The translations under genes and the position numbers were made by a program. Below are positions 1 through 6,944 of a stretch of 64,000 nucleotides of DNA, one piece after another (the first letter of the stretch is position 1; the number at the start of each line of letters is the position of its first letter). The notes beneath the pieces were generated by a model, which was not told the DNA's origin, did no database searches, and saw nothing but the letters and a program-made list of their open reading frames with translations. The stretch is taken from contig JAUIED010000003.1 in NCBI GenBank assembly GCA_030428905.1, positions 1 through 64,000 on the forward strand, written 5' to 3'. Source of the stretch: Gammaproteobacteria bacterium (GTDB lineage Bacteria; Pseudomonadota; Gammaproteobacteria; Pseudomonadales; Azotimanducaceae).

Positions 1-654
1 CAACTGGTGGATGAGCTGTGGGCCCTTGCTGCGGTTCTGCACGGCGACGCACCCCCTGAGAGCACACGCACCGCAACCGCGCACCCGGACTGGCCCCCGT
101 TGGCGCTGGGCACCACTTCTGCGGTGTGCACAGGGGCCCACGATGGTGGCCTGCTGGTACCCGGCTCGTTCAATCCCATGCACGACGGGCATCTGCACCT
201 CCTGCATGCCGCCGAAGCGCATACCGGGCGGCGGGGCGCCCTCGAGCTATCGCTCACCAATGTCGACAAGCCGCCGCTGGACTACCACGCCCTGCACGGC
301 CGGCTGAACTCGGTGACCGAACTGACGAGCGCTCCGGTTTGGCTCACCCGCCTGCCAACGTTCGTCGCCAAAGCCCACCGTTTTCCCGGTGCCATCTTCG
401 CCGTGGGCGCAGACACGGTGCTGCGTATCGACGAGGCGAAGTACTATGGCTCCAGCTACGCGCGCGACGCGGCGCTCGATGCGTTCGCCGAGCTGAACGT
501 TCGATTTCTTGTTTTCGGCCGTCTGGTGGGCGGCCACTTCATGACGCTGGACGACCTCGAACTATCAGCCCACCTGCGGGAACGCTGCGAAGGGATCAGC
601 GAGGCGGCGTTTCGCCACGATGTATCTTCCACGCAGATCCGCAACGGCGGATAG
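1..654 (+). CDS. Nucleotidyltransferase-fold protein, C-terminal part (5' end outside window)
   Basis: The frame is open from base 1, so the gene starts upstream. The visible 217 residues contain a nucleotidyltransferase signature, PGSFNPMHDGHLHLL (T/HxGH-type nucleotide-binding motif, about residue 54), then FAVGADT and a C-terminal SSTQIRNGG, which corresponds to the ISSTEIR-type motif of NMN/NaMN adenylyltransferase-like enzymes. From memory, the order of motifs (GSFNP, NADKPPL-like, FPG..F.VGADT, KYY, SSTEIR) is that of the plant and fungal family in which a CinA-like N-terminal domain precedes this domain. Here only the second domain is visible. The substrate is unknown. A plain NadD is unlikely, because the conserved tail of the plant-type family fits better. 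The neighbouring operon on the other strand ends 20 bases away. Confidence 0.75.
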   Translation, partial: QLVDELWALAAVLHGDAPPESTRTATAHPDWPPLALGTTSAVCTGAHDGGLLVPGSFNPMHDGHLHLLHAAEAHTGRRGALELSLTNVDKPPLDYHALHGRLNSVTELTSAPVWLTRLPTFVAKAHRFPGAIFAVGADTVLRIDEAKYYGSSYARDAALDAFAELNVRFLVFGRLVGGHFMTLDDLELSAHLRERCEGISEAAFRHDVSSTQIRNGG

Positions 655-674
655 CCCGGCGGCGGCCGAACCCG

Positions 675-794
675 CTAGCCCGCCGCGAGGCTCAGCAGCT
701 CGAACACGCCCTGTAGTTGTCCCCACCAGAACCATGCCGCAGCACCGAGTATCGCTAGCGATGCCGCAGAGGCGATGATCTCCCGCGCGCTCAT
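675..794 (-). CDS. 39-residue single-span membrane peptide, last gene of the Rieske operon
   Basis: The ATG at 794 overlaps the TGA of the preceding membrane-protein gene (ATGA, bases 791-794). The frame runs 39 codons to a TAG at 675. The peptide starts MSAREIIASA, continues with a hydrophobic run (LAILGAAAWFWWG) and ends FELLSLAAG, so one membrane span is likely. The four-base stop/start overlap copies the coupling seen throughout this operon and is the main reason to believe it is translated. No family is recognised. It could be an assembly or stabilising subunit of the two membrane proteins encoded just upstream, but that is inference from position only. Confidence 0.5.
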   Translation of the reverse strand: MSAREIIASAASLAILGAAAWFWWGQLQGVFELLSLAAG

Positions 795-1264
795 GAGAAG
801 CCGATCCAGCGACCGCAGGCAGCCACCGTAAACCAGGTAACGAGGCTCGCCAACGCCATACCGCGCAGCGCCAAGGGGCTAAGGCTCACGTGCGCAGCAC
901 TTCGCAGCAGCGGGCGGCGTACGGTGTAGACGAACAGTACACCCACGGCCAACGCCGTCATCTTCGCCCAGAACATCTCGTTGTAGTACAGCTTCATGGC
1001 CACAGCACCGGTCATAAAGATGCCACTCAGCACGATTACCAGGAGCGCAAGGTTGAACCAGCGATCGGTTTCTCGGGCAACCGTTTCCGATGGTACGGCC
1101 GTCATCAGCACGCCGAGCAGCCGCAGGTCGGCAAGCAACACGCAGCCGCCGAGGAGCGCTAACGCCAGAAGATGGAACATCTGTACCACCACAAAGACCC
1201 CGCCATAGGCTTTCGCCATGCTGGCGAGCATCGAGTTGTCGATCCATGTGAAGAACTCAAGCAT
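791..1264 (-). CDS. Small integral membrane protein (DUF6644-like), paralogue of its neighbour
   Basis: The protein has 157 residues. I place the start at ATG 1264, which overlaps the TGA of the upstream gene by one base (TGATG). A longer frame runs upstream but lies inside that gene. Four hydrophobic segments are visible. The segment FHLLALALLGGCVLLADLRLLG aligns with the segment around THVLTLMVFLG...IDLRMLG of the next protein, so the two are paralogues sharing a His and a DLRxLG motif; both also have an N-x(2-3)-aromatic...K segment after the third span. This resembles the DUF6644 type of membrane protein, assigned from memory. Function is unknown. It lies in an operon with Rieske oxygenase and ferredoxin genes, which makes a membrane anchor or redox role possible but unproven. 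Confidence 0.65.
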   Translation of the reverse strand: MLEFFTWIDNSMLASMAKAYGGVFVVVQMFHLLALALLGGCVLLADLRLLGVLMTAVPSETVARETDRWFNLALLVIVLSGIFMTGAVAMKLYYNEMFWAKMTALAVGVLFVYTVRRPLLRSAAHVSLSPLALRGMALASLVTWFTVAACGRWIGFS

Positions 1265-1824
1265 CAAGACAGCTCCACACAGCCGGCAAGCCAGCTCATG
1301 AACGGCGTCAGGTCTTTGTGACAATCGAACCAGTCATAGGCAATCGCGCGGCCGAATACGACCACACCAGCCCAGAAGGCCAGCGACAGCGCCGCACCCA
1401 GTCGCAAAGGCTTAGGCATCGGCCCACGCTCGGGCAACGTTTGTTCAAGCGAGCGGATCCGGCGCCGGAACAACCATGCGTTGATACCCGCAGCGATCAG
1501 CAGCACCACCTTGAGACGGAACCAGATGCTGTTGGTGGTACGCTCGGGGATAGCAAAAAACAGGACGAAACCGGTAATCACCATGACGACGAAGCCGATG
1601 ACCATCGGCTTGTCGAGCGCCGCGGCGATGCGCGGTGCTGGAACATCCGCAAAAGCGAGGCCCAGCATACGCAGATCGATGAGCATGAGCATGCCGAGAA
1701 AGACCATGAGTGTGAGCACATGCGTGGTCTCGATCCACGAGTACATGTAGATCGACTCGTGCAGCGCCGTGCTCGCCTCGAAGCCGTCGAGCCACGTGGC
1801 GAACCTGACGAGCAGCTCGTTCAA
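1264..1824 (-). CDS. Integral membrane protein (DUF6644-like)
   Basis: The protein has 186 residues and at least four predicted membrane spans: about 25-50 (containing THVLTLMVFLG and IDLRMLG), 72-92 (MVIGFVVMVITGFVLFF), 103-117 (RLKVVLLIAAGINAW) and 143-162 (AALSLAFWAGVVVFG). The start is a TTG at 1824 that overlaps the ferredoxin TGA by four bases (TTGA), so translation is probably coupled. It is a paralogue of the 791-1264 product. The shared His inside the second hydrophobic segment could be a haem or metal ligand, but nothing in the sequence proves it. Function is unknown, and substrate uptake for the aromatic pathway is an alternative. Confidence 0.7.
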   Translation of the reverse strand: MNELLVRFATWLDGFEASTALHESIYMYSWIETTHVLTLMVFLGMLMLIDLRMLGLAFADVPAPRIAAALDKPMVIGFVVMVITGFVLFFAIPERTTNSIWFRLKVVLLIAAGINAWLFRRRIRSLEQTLPERGPMPKPLRLGAALSLAFWAGVVVFGRAIAYDWFDCHKDLTPFMSWLAGCVELS

Positions 1825-2141
1825 TACTGTGACTCCGGCAGCCGCACCACCAGACCATCGAGGTCATCGCTCACGTGGATCTGGCAGCTCAAACGGCTGG
1901 TGGCCTGCGGCTCGCCTACGCAGTCGAGCAGGTCGCGCTCCGCATCACTCGGCGGCGTGAGCAAGTCGTACCAGGCCTCGTCCACGTAACAGTGACAGGT
2001 CGCGCAGGCGCAGCCGCCGCCGCACTCCGCAACGATGCCTTCGATGCCATTCGCCGTTGCGCCTTCCATAACGGTGTCACCGTTGCGCACATCCACTTCC
2101 GTTTCGACGCCTTGCGCGTCGATATATTTCACCAGTGCCAT
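1821..2141 (-). CDS. [2Fe-2S] ferredoxin of a Rieske oxygenase system
   Basis: The 106-residue protein is a plant/adrenodoxin-type ferredoxin. The cluster ligands are visible as CGGGCACATCHC, that is C-x5-C-x2-C around residue 40-48, with a fourth Cys near residue 85 in RLSCQIHVS. Length and the C-terminal RLSCQI segment are typical of the family. It sits directly after the Rieske oxygenase beta gene and should carry electrons to the oxygenase. No ferredoxin reductase gene is present in the operon, so the reductase must come from elsewhere. The gene ends by overlapping the TTG start of the first membrane-protein gene. Confidence 0.9.
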   Translation of the reverse strand: MALVKYIDAQGVETEVDVRNGDTVMEGATANGIEGIVAECGGGCACATCHCYVDEAWYDLLTPPSDAERDLLDCVGEPQATSRLSCQIHVSDDLDGLVVRLPESQY

Positions 2142-2160
2142 ATGTCCAGTTTCGATTGCT

Positions 2161-2697
2161 TCAGATGTAGATGATGATGGTGTTCAGGGCCGCATCGCAA
2201 TTGATCAGGTCGACGCGCTTGTGGCGAATCATCCAGCGCCCGTCCTGCCGCACGAGTTCATGCGTGTAGCGGCCACCATACATCGTCTGTTTGCCGTTGT
2301 AATACATCAGGCAATGGAAGTTCGAATGCACGGTGCAGGACGCGTCATCTTCATCGGCTTCATCGGCTTTATCGGCTTTATCGGCTTCATCGGCTTCATC
2401 GGCAAAGCGGATGTTGGAGATGATGTGTGAGCAGCGAACCGGATAGTCCTTGGACGCGGCGCGCGGGTGTTTGATGTTGCGCCGTCGCACCTCCATGAGC
2501 ACACGGTCGTCGTAGAACAGAGAGATATGATCCAGCGGGCTTTCCTGATCGGGGATCACCGGCATCCAGTAGGTGCCATCCTGGGTGTACAGATCGATCC
2601 AGCCGTCGAGATCCGCCGCATCGAGGTACGACGCCTCCTGATATAGAAGCTGTTCGATCTCGCGGATGGCCGCGTCGCTTGCTACCACCTGCGTCAT
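2161..2697 (-). CDS. Rieske aromatic-ring oxygenase, beta (small) subunit, with an internal ADE/ADK repeat
   Basis: This is a 178-residue SnoaL/NTF2-fold small subunit. Typical family features are the N-terminal EIEQLLYQEASYLDAADLDGWIDLY helix, the TYWMPV strand and the C-terminal GGRYTHELVRQDGRWMI segment. I place the start at ATG 2697, which overlaps the alpha-subunit TGA (ATGA). Between SNIRF and SCTVHSNF lie six consecutive three-residue units (ADE ADE ADK ADK ADE ADE) encoded by a 9-bp tandem repeat at 2350-2403. This acidic loop looks like a slippage-driven insertion, because small subunits normally carry only a short turn here. The protein itself reads through intact. Confidence 0.88.
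   Translation of the reverse strand: MTQVVASDAAIREIEQLLYQEASYLDAADLDGWIDLYTQDGTYWMPVIPDQESPLDHISLFYDDRVLMEVRRRNIKHPRAASKDYPVRCSHIISNIRFADEADEADKADKADEADEDDASCTVHSNFHCLMYYNGKQTMYGGRYTHELVRQDGRWMIRHKRVDLINCDAALNTIIIYI
2350..2403. repeat. Six-unit 9-bp tandem repeat inside the Rieske beta-subunit gene
   Basis: Plus-strand units read TTCATCGGC, TTCATCGGC, TTTATCGGC, TTTATCGGC, TTCATCGGC, TTCATCGGC, end to end for 54 bases. They differ at one position only (C or T). In the coding strand each unit is GCC-GAT-GAA or GCC-GAT-AAA. Because a unit is three codons, gain or loss of copies keeps the frame. Such arrays vary by replication slippage. Confidence 0.97.
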
Positions 2698-3992
2698 GCC
2701 GCCTCCGTCATGTACTGCTTCCACGCGGCATACTGAGTGCGCATGTCCAGATCGCTCGTACCCGTGTTGACCAGACGGTCACCGAGGTCCTGGTCAGCGC
2801 CGTAGTTTCGATGCATCTCCACCCACTGACTGGCAGACGACTGAAGCCCCTGTTGCACACGGAAGTAGGCCGTGAGGTCATCGGGCCCCACCATCGAGCC
2901 ATTGGAGTTGATCAGCCTGGAGTACAGAAGCGTACGCCGCAGCATGGACTCCGGGGCACCCTTGAGGCGAAATGACCAGGTTTCGATAACGGTCCTGTCC
3001 ACCGCGATGGGGCGCACGACGCGAATGTTCTGCACCGCGGACTTGATGGTGAGCGACGGATAGAAGAGCGTGTTGTGCGTGTTGAACGTCAGGATTTCCC
3101 GGGTGCGCTCCGGTCCGTAGGCATCCAGCATGACGCGTTCGTAGTCCGGATCGACACTGTAATTCGCGTGGATACTGGTCTTGCCGCCATCGTAGTGATG
3201 GCCGTATCTGAAGCCGGTGATGCCGGTCGCTTCAAACGCCTCATAGGATGCGCCAAACGGCGGGATGATTTCTGCCTCGTCACGTCGCGGCGAGTCCTCC
3301 GGCAGCGTCTTGATGTAGTCGATCGCTGCGTCCACGACAGACTGGTGCACGACCATGGGATGCATGGTGTCGTTGAGGTTTTCGAGAAACAGCTTCCAGT
3401 TGCACTCATGTTCGTAGCGCAGCACGCCGCCAGCCGCTTCCACTTCACCTTCAGGCGATCGGTCGCACAGGTTGTCGAGCACGTCCCCGGCCCCCCCCAT
3501 CCAGTCGCGCAGCGTCGGCGGGTTGGCGTTGAGCGTGGCGAATACGAAACCCCGGTGACTGGAGCTTGCGAGCTTCTGCATGCTGTACTGCGGGTCGGAT
3601 TTGTCGAATCCCGTACCCTCGTAGCCCGCCATGTGCGGCACGCCGGCCAGCGTGCCATCGAGCTTGTAGGTCCAACCGTGGTAGCAGCAGCGGAAGGCAC
3701 TGACTTTGCCGCACGGCTTATCCACCAGCTTCGCTCCCTTATGGCCGCAGCGGTTATGCAGCACGTGCACCGCGCCCTGCCGATCACGCACCATCACCAC
3801 CGGCATGCTGCCGTAGTTCAACGTGATGTAATCACCGGGCTGCGGCACCTGGCTGTCGTGGCCGATGTAGATCCATGCATTGCCCCAGATGCGCTGCATC
3901 TCCAGATCGAATACCTGCGGATCAACGTACAGATTGCGGTGCAGCTTCGTCGGCTGCACCAGGTCTGCGATGCTCGCGTTGCTGTAGCTCAT
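2694..3992 (-). CDS. Rieske aromatic-ring-hydroxylating oxygenase, alpha (large) subunit
   Basis: The protein has 432 residues, the usual length for alpha subunits. The N-terminal Rieske [2Fe-2S] domain shows both ligand pairs: NRCGHKGAKL (C-x-H) about residue 82 and FRCCYHGWTY (C-x2-H) about residue 102. The catalytic domain shows the mononuclear iron motif ENLNDTMHPMVVHQS (D-x2-H-x4-H) near residue 205-216. A strong ribosome site (AGGAGG) lies upstream of ATG 3992. It forms an alpha-beta pair with the next gene and uses the adjacent ferredoxin. The substrate is probably an aromatic acid or a related ring compound. The monooxygenase gene upstream suggests benzoate-, salicylate- or anthranilate-type chemistry, but the exact substrate cannot be read from the sequence. 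Confidence 0.92.
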   Translation of the reverse strand: MSYSNASIADLVQPTKLHRNLYVDPQVFDLEMQRIWGNAWIYIGHDSQVPQPGDYITLNYGSMPVVMVRDRQGAVHVLHNRCGHKGAKLVDKPCGKVSAFRCCYHGWTYKLDGTLAGVPHMAGYEGTGFDKSDPQYSMQKLASSSHRGFVFATLNANPPTLRDWMGGAGDVLDNLCDRSPEGEVEAAGGVLRYEHECNWKLFLENLNDTMHPMVVHQSVVDAAIDYIKTLPEDSPRRDEAEIIPPFGASYEAFEATGITGFRYGHHYDGGKTSIHANYSVDPDYERVMLDAYGPERTREILTFNTHNTLFYPSLTIKSAVQNIRVVRPIAVDRTVIETWSFRLKGAPESMLRRTLLYSRLINSNGSMVGPDDLTAYFRVQQGLQSSASQWVEMHRNYGADQDLGDRLVNTGTSDLDMRTQYAAWKQYMTEAA

Positions 3993-4025
3993 TCCAACCT
4001 CCTGGGTCTTTACCCGCTAACGCTG

Positions 4026-6410
4026 CTACCCCTGCAGAAGCTCACCGCGCGCCACAGCAATGGCCAGCGCTTCGGTGGGGTTCGGGGGCCGGGCGTTTTC
4101 TCTCAACTCCAGCACTTCCTCCCGGTCCCCTCGGGCCGCCGCTTCGGCAGCCGGCTTGCCGGACAGGTACTGTCGCGGCCAGGCCTGCTGCCTGTGATCG
4201 TAGTGCGCCGCCGCACGCAACACAAAGTGCGGGTCGTTCATGATGGGCCTTCCCAGGGCGACGATGTCGGTGCGGCCCGCAGCGATGAGCGTGTTGGCCT
4301 GATCTGCGGTGGTGATATTGCCGGCGACGATGGTCGGGATGCCCACCTCGTTCCTGATCTGGTCGGCAAACGGCGCCTGAAACATGCGCCCGTAGATCGG
4401 ATCTTCGTCTTTGGTCACCTGGCCCGTGGAGACGTTGATGATATCTACCCCATGCGCCTTCAGCAGGCGCGCCACCTCCAGCATGTCTGCCTCGCTCAAG
4501 CCGTCGTCCACCCAGTCCGTTGCCGACACGCGCACCGAGACCGGCTTGTCCTGCGGCCACGCGTGACGCACCGCGTCGAGCACCCGCAGCGGAAAGCGCA
4601 TTCGGGATGTTATATCGCCTCCGTATGCATCGGTACGACGGTTGGTGACCGGGCTGATGAAACCACTGAGCAGGTAGCCGTGAGCCATATGCACTTCCAC
4701 CATGTCAAAGCCCGCCTGGTCCGCATGGCGGGTAGCCGCCTCGAAGTCGGCAACGATCTGCGTCATCTCCTGCTCGTCGAGCTCCCGCGGCGCCGGGCTG
4801 TGCGGCAGGTACGGCAGGGGCGAGGCAGCAACGGTCGGCCAGGCACCGTTCGCCAATGGCTGGTCAATGCCACCATCCCAGGGAACGCAGGTCGCACCTT
4901 TGCGGCCGGCGTGGCCGATCTGCGCGCACACTTTCGCGTTGGAGTTGAGGTGGGCGAAATCGACGATGCGCTTCCACTGCGCAACCTGCGCGTCATTCCA
5001 GATGCCTGCGCATCCGGGAGTGATACGGGCGGTGGGGCTGATACAGATCATCTCGGTGTTGAGCAACCCAACGCCGCCCACCGCGCGGGCGCCGTAGTGC
5101 ACGAGGTGCCAGTCCGTCGGCAAACCATCCTCTGCGCAGTACTGGCACATGGCCGAAAGCTCGAAGCGATTTTCCACACGCATGCGGCCGATGCGGAACG
5201 GCTGCAGCGCCGGCACCACGGGATGTTGCACATCGATGTCTTCGAAACCTGTGTCACTGCGCGCCTGTTCGGCAAACCAGCGATCCACGGACGCCACGTA
5301 GCGCTGATCGCGCAGCGCCAGGTTGTCATACGTCACGCGCTTGGAGCGGCAGAGCATGTTGAAGGCGAACTGCTGCGCACTCTGCGCTGAAGCATAACGG
5401 TCAATGTGCTCAAACCAGCTCAGGCTCACCACCGCGGTGCGCTGCAGGCGGTCCGCCTCCTCTTTGCGCAGCTCCTGGTAGCGCCGCAGCGCACCTGGCA
5501 CATCTTCGCCTACCTGTGCAAAGCAGCCGGCCAGGCTGATGGCGTCTTCCATGGCGAGTTTGGTGCCGGAACCGATGGAGAAGTGCGCGGAGCGAACGGC
5601 GTCGCCCATGAGCACCATGTTGCGATGGTAGAGCCGCTCGTTGCGCACCACCGGAAAGGTGCGCCAGATGGAGCGGTTGGTGATGAGCCCATGGCCATCG
5701 AGATCGTCGGCGAACAATGCTTCACAGTAACGCCGGGTATCCTCCTCCGAGGCAGACTCCATGCCGGCCCGCTGCCAGGTCTCTTCGCTGCACTCGACGA
5801 TGAAGGTCGACATGCCGGGCTCATAGCCGTAGGCATGCGCCCACCACCAACCATGCTCATTGCGCCGAAAGGTAAACGTGAAATCGCCGAACGGTTTTGA
5901 CGTGGCGAGCCAGCAGAATTTGTTGCAACGCATGTTCACCGACGTGCCGAAGGCGTCTGCATGGGCCTCGCGGATCATGGACGTGAGGCCGTCACCAGCC
6001 ACCACGAGGTCGTAAGCATCCATGTCGAGCTGGGCAAGGTCGGTGATGTCCGTGTCGAAGCGAAGGTTCACGCCGAGCTCATCGCAGCGATCATGGAAGA
6101 TGTTCAGTAACCGCAGCCGCGACATGCCGCAGAAGCCGTGTCCGGAGGAGTGAATGGTCTCGCCGTGGATCTTGGTATCGATGCCGCCCCAGTAGACGAA
6201 CTGCTCGACGATGTGCCGGTAGCTGGGCGCATCGGCATCCATGAAGCCCTTGAGCGTCTCGTCGGAGAACACAACGCCAAAACCCCAGGTGGAGTCGCGG
6301 CTGCCTCGCTCGATCACGGTGATGTCGTGATGCGGCGCCGCCTTCTTCATGAGGATGGAGAAATACAACGATGCGGGACCACCGCCCAGGCAGAGAATCT
6401 TCACGGGCAC
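4026..6410 (-). CDS. Anthraniloyl-CoA/salicylyl-CoA monooxygenase-like fusion (FAD hydroxylase + OYE-type reductase)
   Basis: The 794-residue protein has two enzymes in one chain. Residues 1-370 are an FAD monooxygenase of the aromatic-hydroxylase type: the Rossmann motif KILCLGGGPASLYF at the start, then GFGVVFSDE, and the second FAD motif VLMGDAVRSAHFSIGSGTK about residue 270. Residues 410-794 are an Old Yellow Enzyme-type FMN barrel: PFRIGRMRVENRF, HYGARAVGGVGLL, QIGHAGRKG, AHGYLLSGFISP and IVAGNIT. This order is that of bifunctional 2-aminobenzoyl-CoA monooxygenase/reductase and salicylyl-CoA 5-hydroxylase, which dearomatise aromatic CoA thioesters. It is the first gene of the minus-strand operon and lies 33 bases before the Rieske alpha gene. 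No dedicated aryl-CoA ligase is visible, so the CoA substrate is inferred from the family. Confidence 0.88.
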   Translation of the reverse strand: MPVKILCLGGGPASLYFSILMKKAAPHHDITVIERGSRDSTWGFGVVFSDETLKGFMDADAPSYRHIVEQFVYWGGIDTKIHGETIHSSGHGFCGMSRLRLLNIFHDRCDELGVNLRFDTDITDLAQLDMDAYDLVVAGDGLTSMIREAHADAFGTSVNMRCNKFCWLATSKPFGDFTFTFRRNEHGWWWAHAYGYEPGMSTFIVECSEETWQRAGMESASEEDTRRYCEALFADDLDGHGLITNRSIWRTFPVVRNERLYHRNMVLMGDAVRSAHFSIGSGTKLAMEDAISLAGCFAQVGEDVPGALRRYQELRKEEADRLQRTAVVSLSWFEHIDRYASAQSAQQFAFNMLCRSKRVTYDNLALRDQRYVASVDRWFAEQARSDTGFEDIDVQHPVVPALQPFRIGRMRVENRFELSAMCQYCAEDGLPTDWHLVHYGARAVGGVGLLNTEMICISPTARITPGCAGIWNDAQVAQWKRIVDFAHLNSNAKVCAQIGHAGRKGATCVPWDGGIDQPLANGAWPTVAASPLPYLPHSPAPRELDEQEMTQIVADFEAATRHADQAGFDMVEVHMAHGYLLSGFISPVTNRRTDAYGGDITSRMRFPLRVLDAVRHAWPQDKPVSVRVSATDWVDDGLSEADMLEVARLLKAHGVDIINVSTGQVTKDEDPIYGRMFQAPFADQIRNEVGIPTIVAGNITTADQANTLIAAGRTDIVALGRPIMNDPHFVLRAAAHYDHRQQAWPRQYLSGKPAAEAAARGDREEVLELRENARPPNPTEALAIAVARGELLQG

Positions 6411-6439
6411 GCCTCCTGATAACGCAGAAAAACGTTACG

Positions 6440-6469
6440 CGCTTATATTTGACATGTCAAATATAAGCG
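6440..6469. promoter_or_regulatory. Perfect 30-bp palindrome, probable MarR operator
   Basis: The half-site CGCTTATATTTGACA is followed immediately by its exact reverse complement, so all 15 base pairs match around the centre 6454/6455. It lies in the 93-base gap between the divergently transcribed monooxygenase operon (start 6410) and the marR gene (start 6504). MarR dimers bind such AT-rich palindromes in divergent promoters, so a role as the shared operator is very likely. The palindrome contains TTGACA on both strands, which could double as -35 elements. Confidence 0.85.
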
Positions 6470-6503
6470 TGACAAAAAGTGATGTGCCGGTCATGATCTC
6501 TTT

Positions 6504-6944
6504 ATGGGCAAATCCCGCGAAGAGCAGACGCTACGCCTGTGGATTCAGATCGTACGTCTGGCCAATGGCCTGCAGAAGGATGTGGACTCAAGGCTGCGGC
6601 GCGAGCACGGCCAGAGCCTGGCCCGCTTCGACGTGCTCTCCCAGTTACATCGGGCAGCCGAACATCAGCTTTCGGTAGGGCTGCTTTCCGCAAGCCTGCT
6701 CACTCCCACCAACAATATCACCCGCCTGCTGGATCGCATGGAAAATGACGGCCTGCTGGTGCGCCGCCTGTCGGAAACGGATCGACGCAGCTTCACGGTG
6801 GAAGCAACGCAAGCGGGCCTTACCCTGTTCAAGGCCATGGCAGACGATAACCGCCGGTGGATCAACGATGCGTTCGCCATGCTCTCGGCGGGCGATCTGA
6901 ACGCACTGTCCAAGGCGATCGGCGTCGTCGAGTCAGAGACCTAA
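6504..6944 (+). CDS. MarR-family transcriptional regulator
   Basis: The protein has 146 residues. The winged-helix core is visible: SLARFDVLSQLHRA (helix 2/3), TPTNNITRLLDRMENDGLLVRR (recognition helix and start of the wing) and ETDRRSFTVEATQAG, which is the DxRxxxxxLT wing of MarR proteins (D and R retained). It is divergent from the aromatic oxygenase operon and separated from it by a perfect palindrome, so it probably represses that operon and itself until a ligand binds. MarR regulators of this group often sense aromatic acids or their CoA thioesters. Its 3' end overlaps the convergent acyl-CoA dehydrogenase gene by 12 bases. Confidence 0.92.
   Translation: MGKSREEQTLRLWIQIVRLANGLQKDVDSRLRREHGQSLARFDVLSQLHRAAEHQLSVGLLSASLLTPTNNITRLLDRMENDGLLVRRLSETDRRSFTVEATQAGLTLFKAMADDNRRWINDAFAMLSAGDLNALSKAIGVVESET

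Noticed and set aside
3075-5390. Long open frame of 771 codons on the plus strand, opposite the Rieske alpha and monooxygenase genes
   Set aside because: It is a GC-driven antisense frame. It has no recognisable domain, while the opposite strand encodes clear enzymes with catalytic motifs in place.
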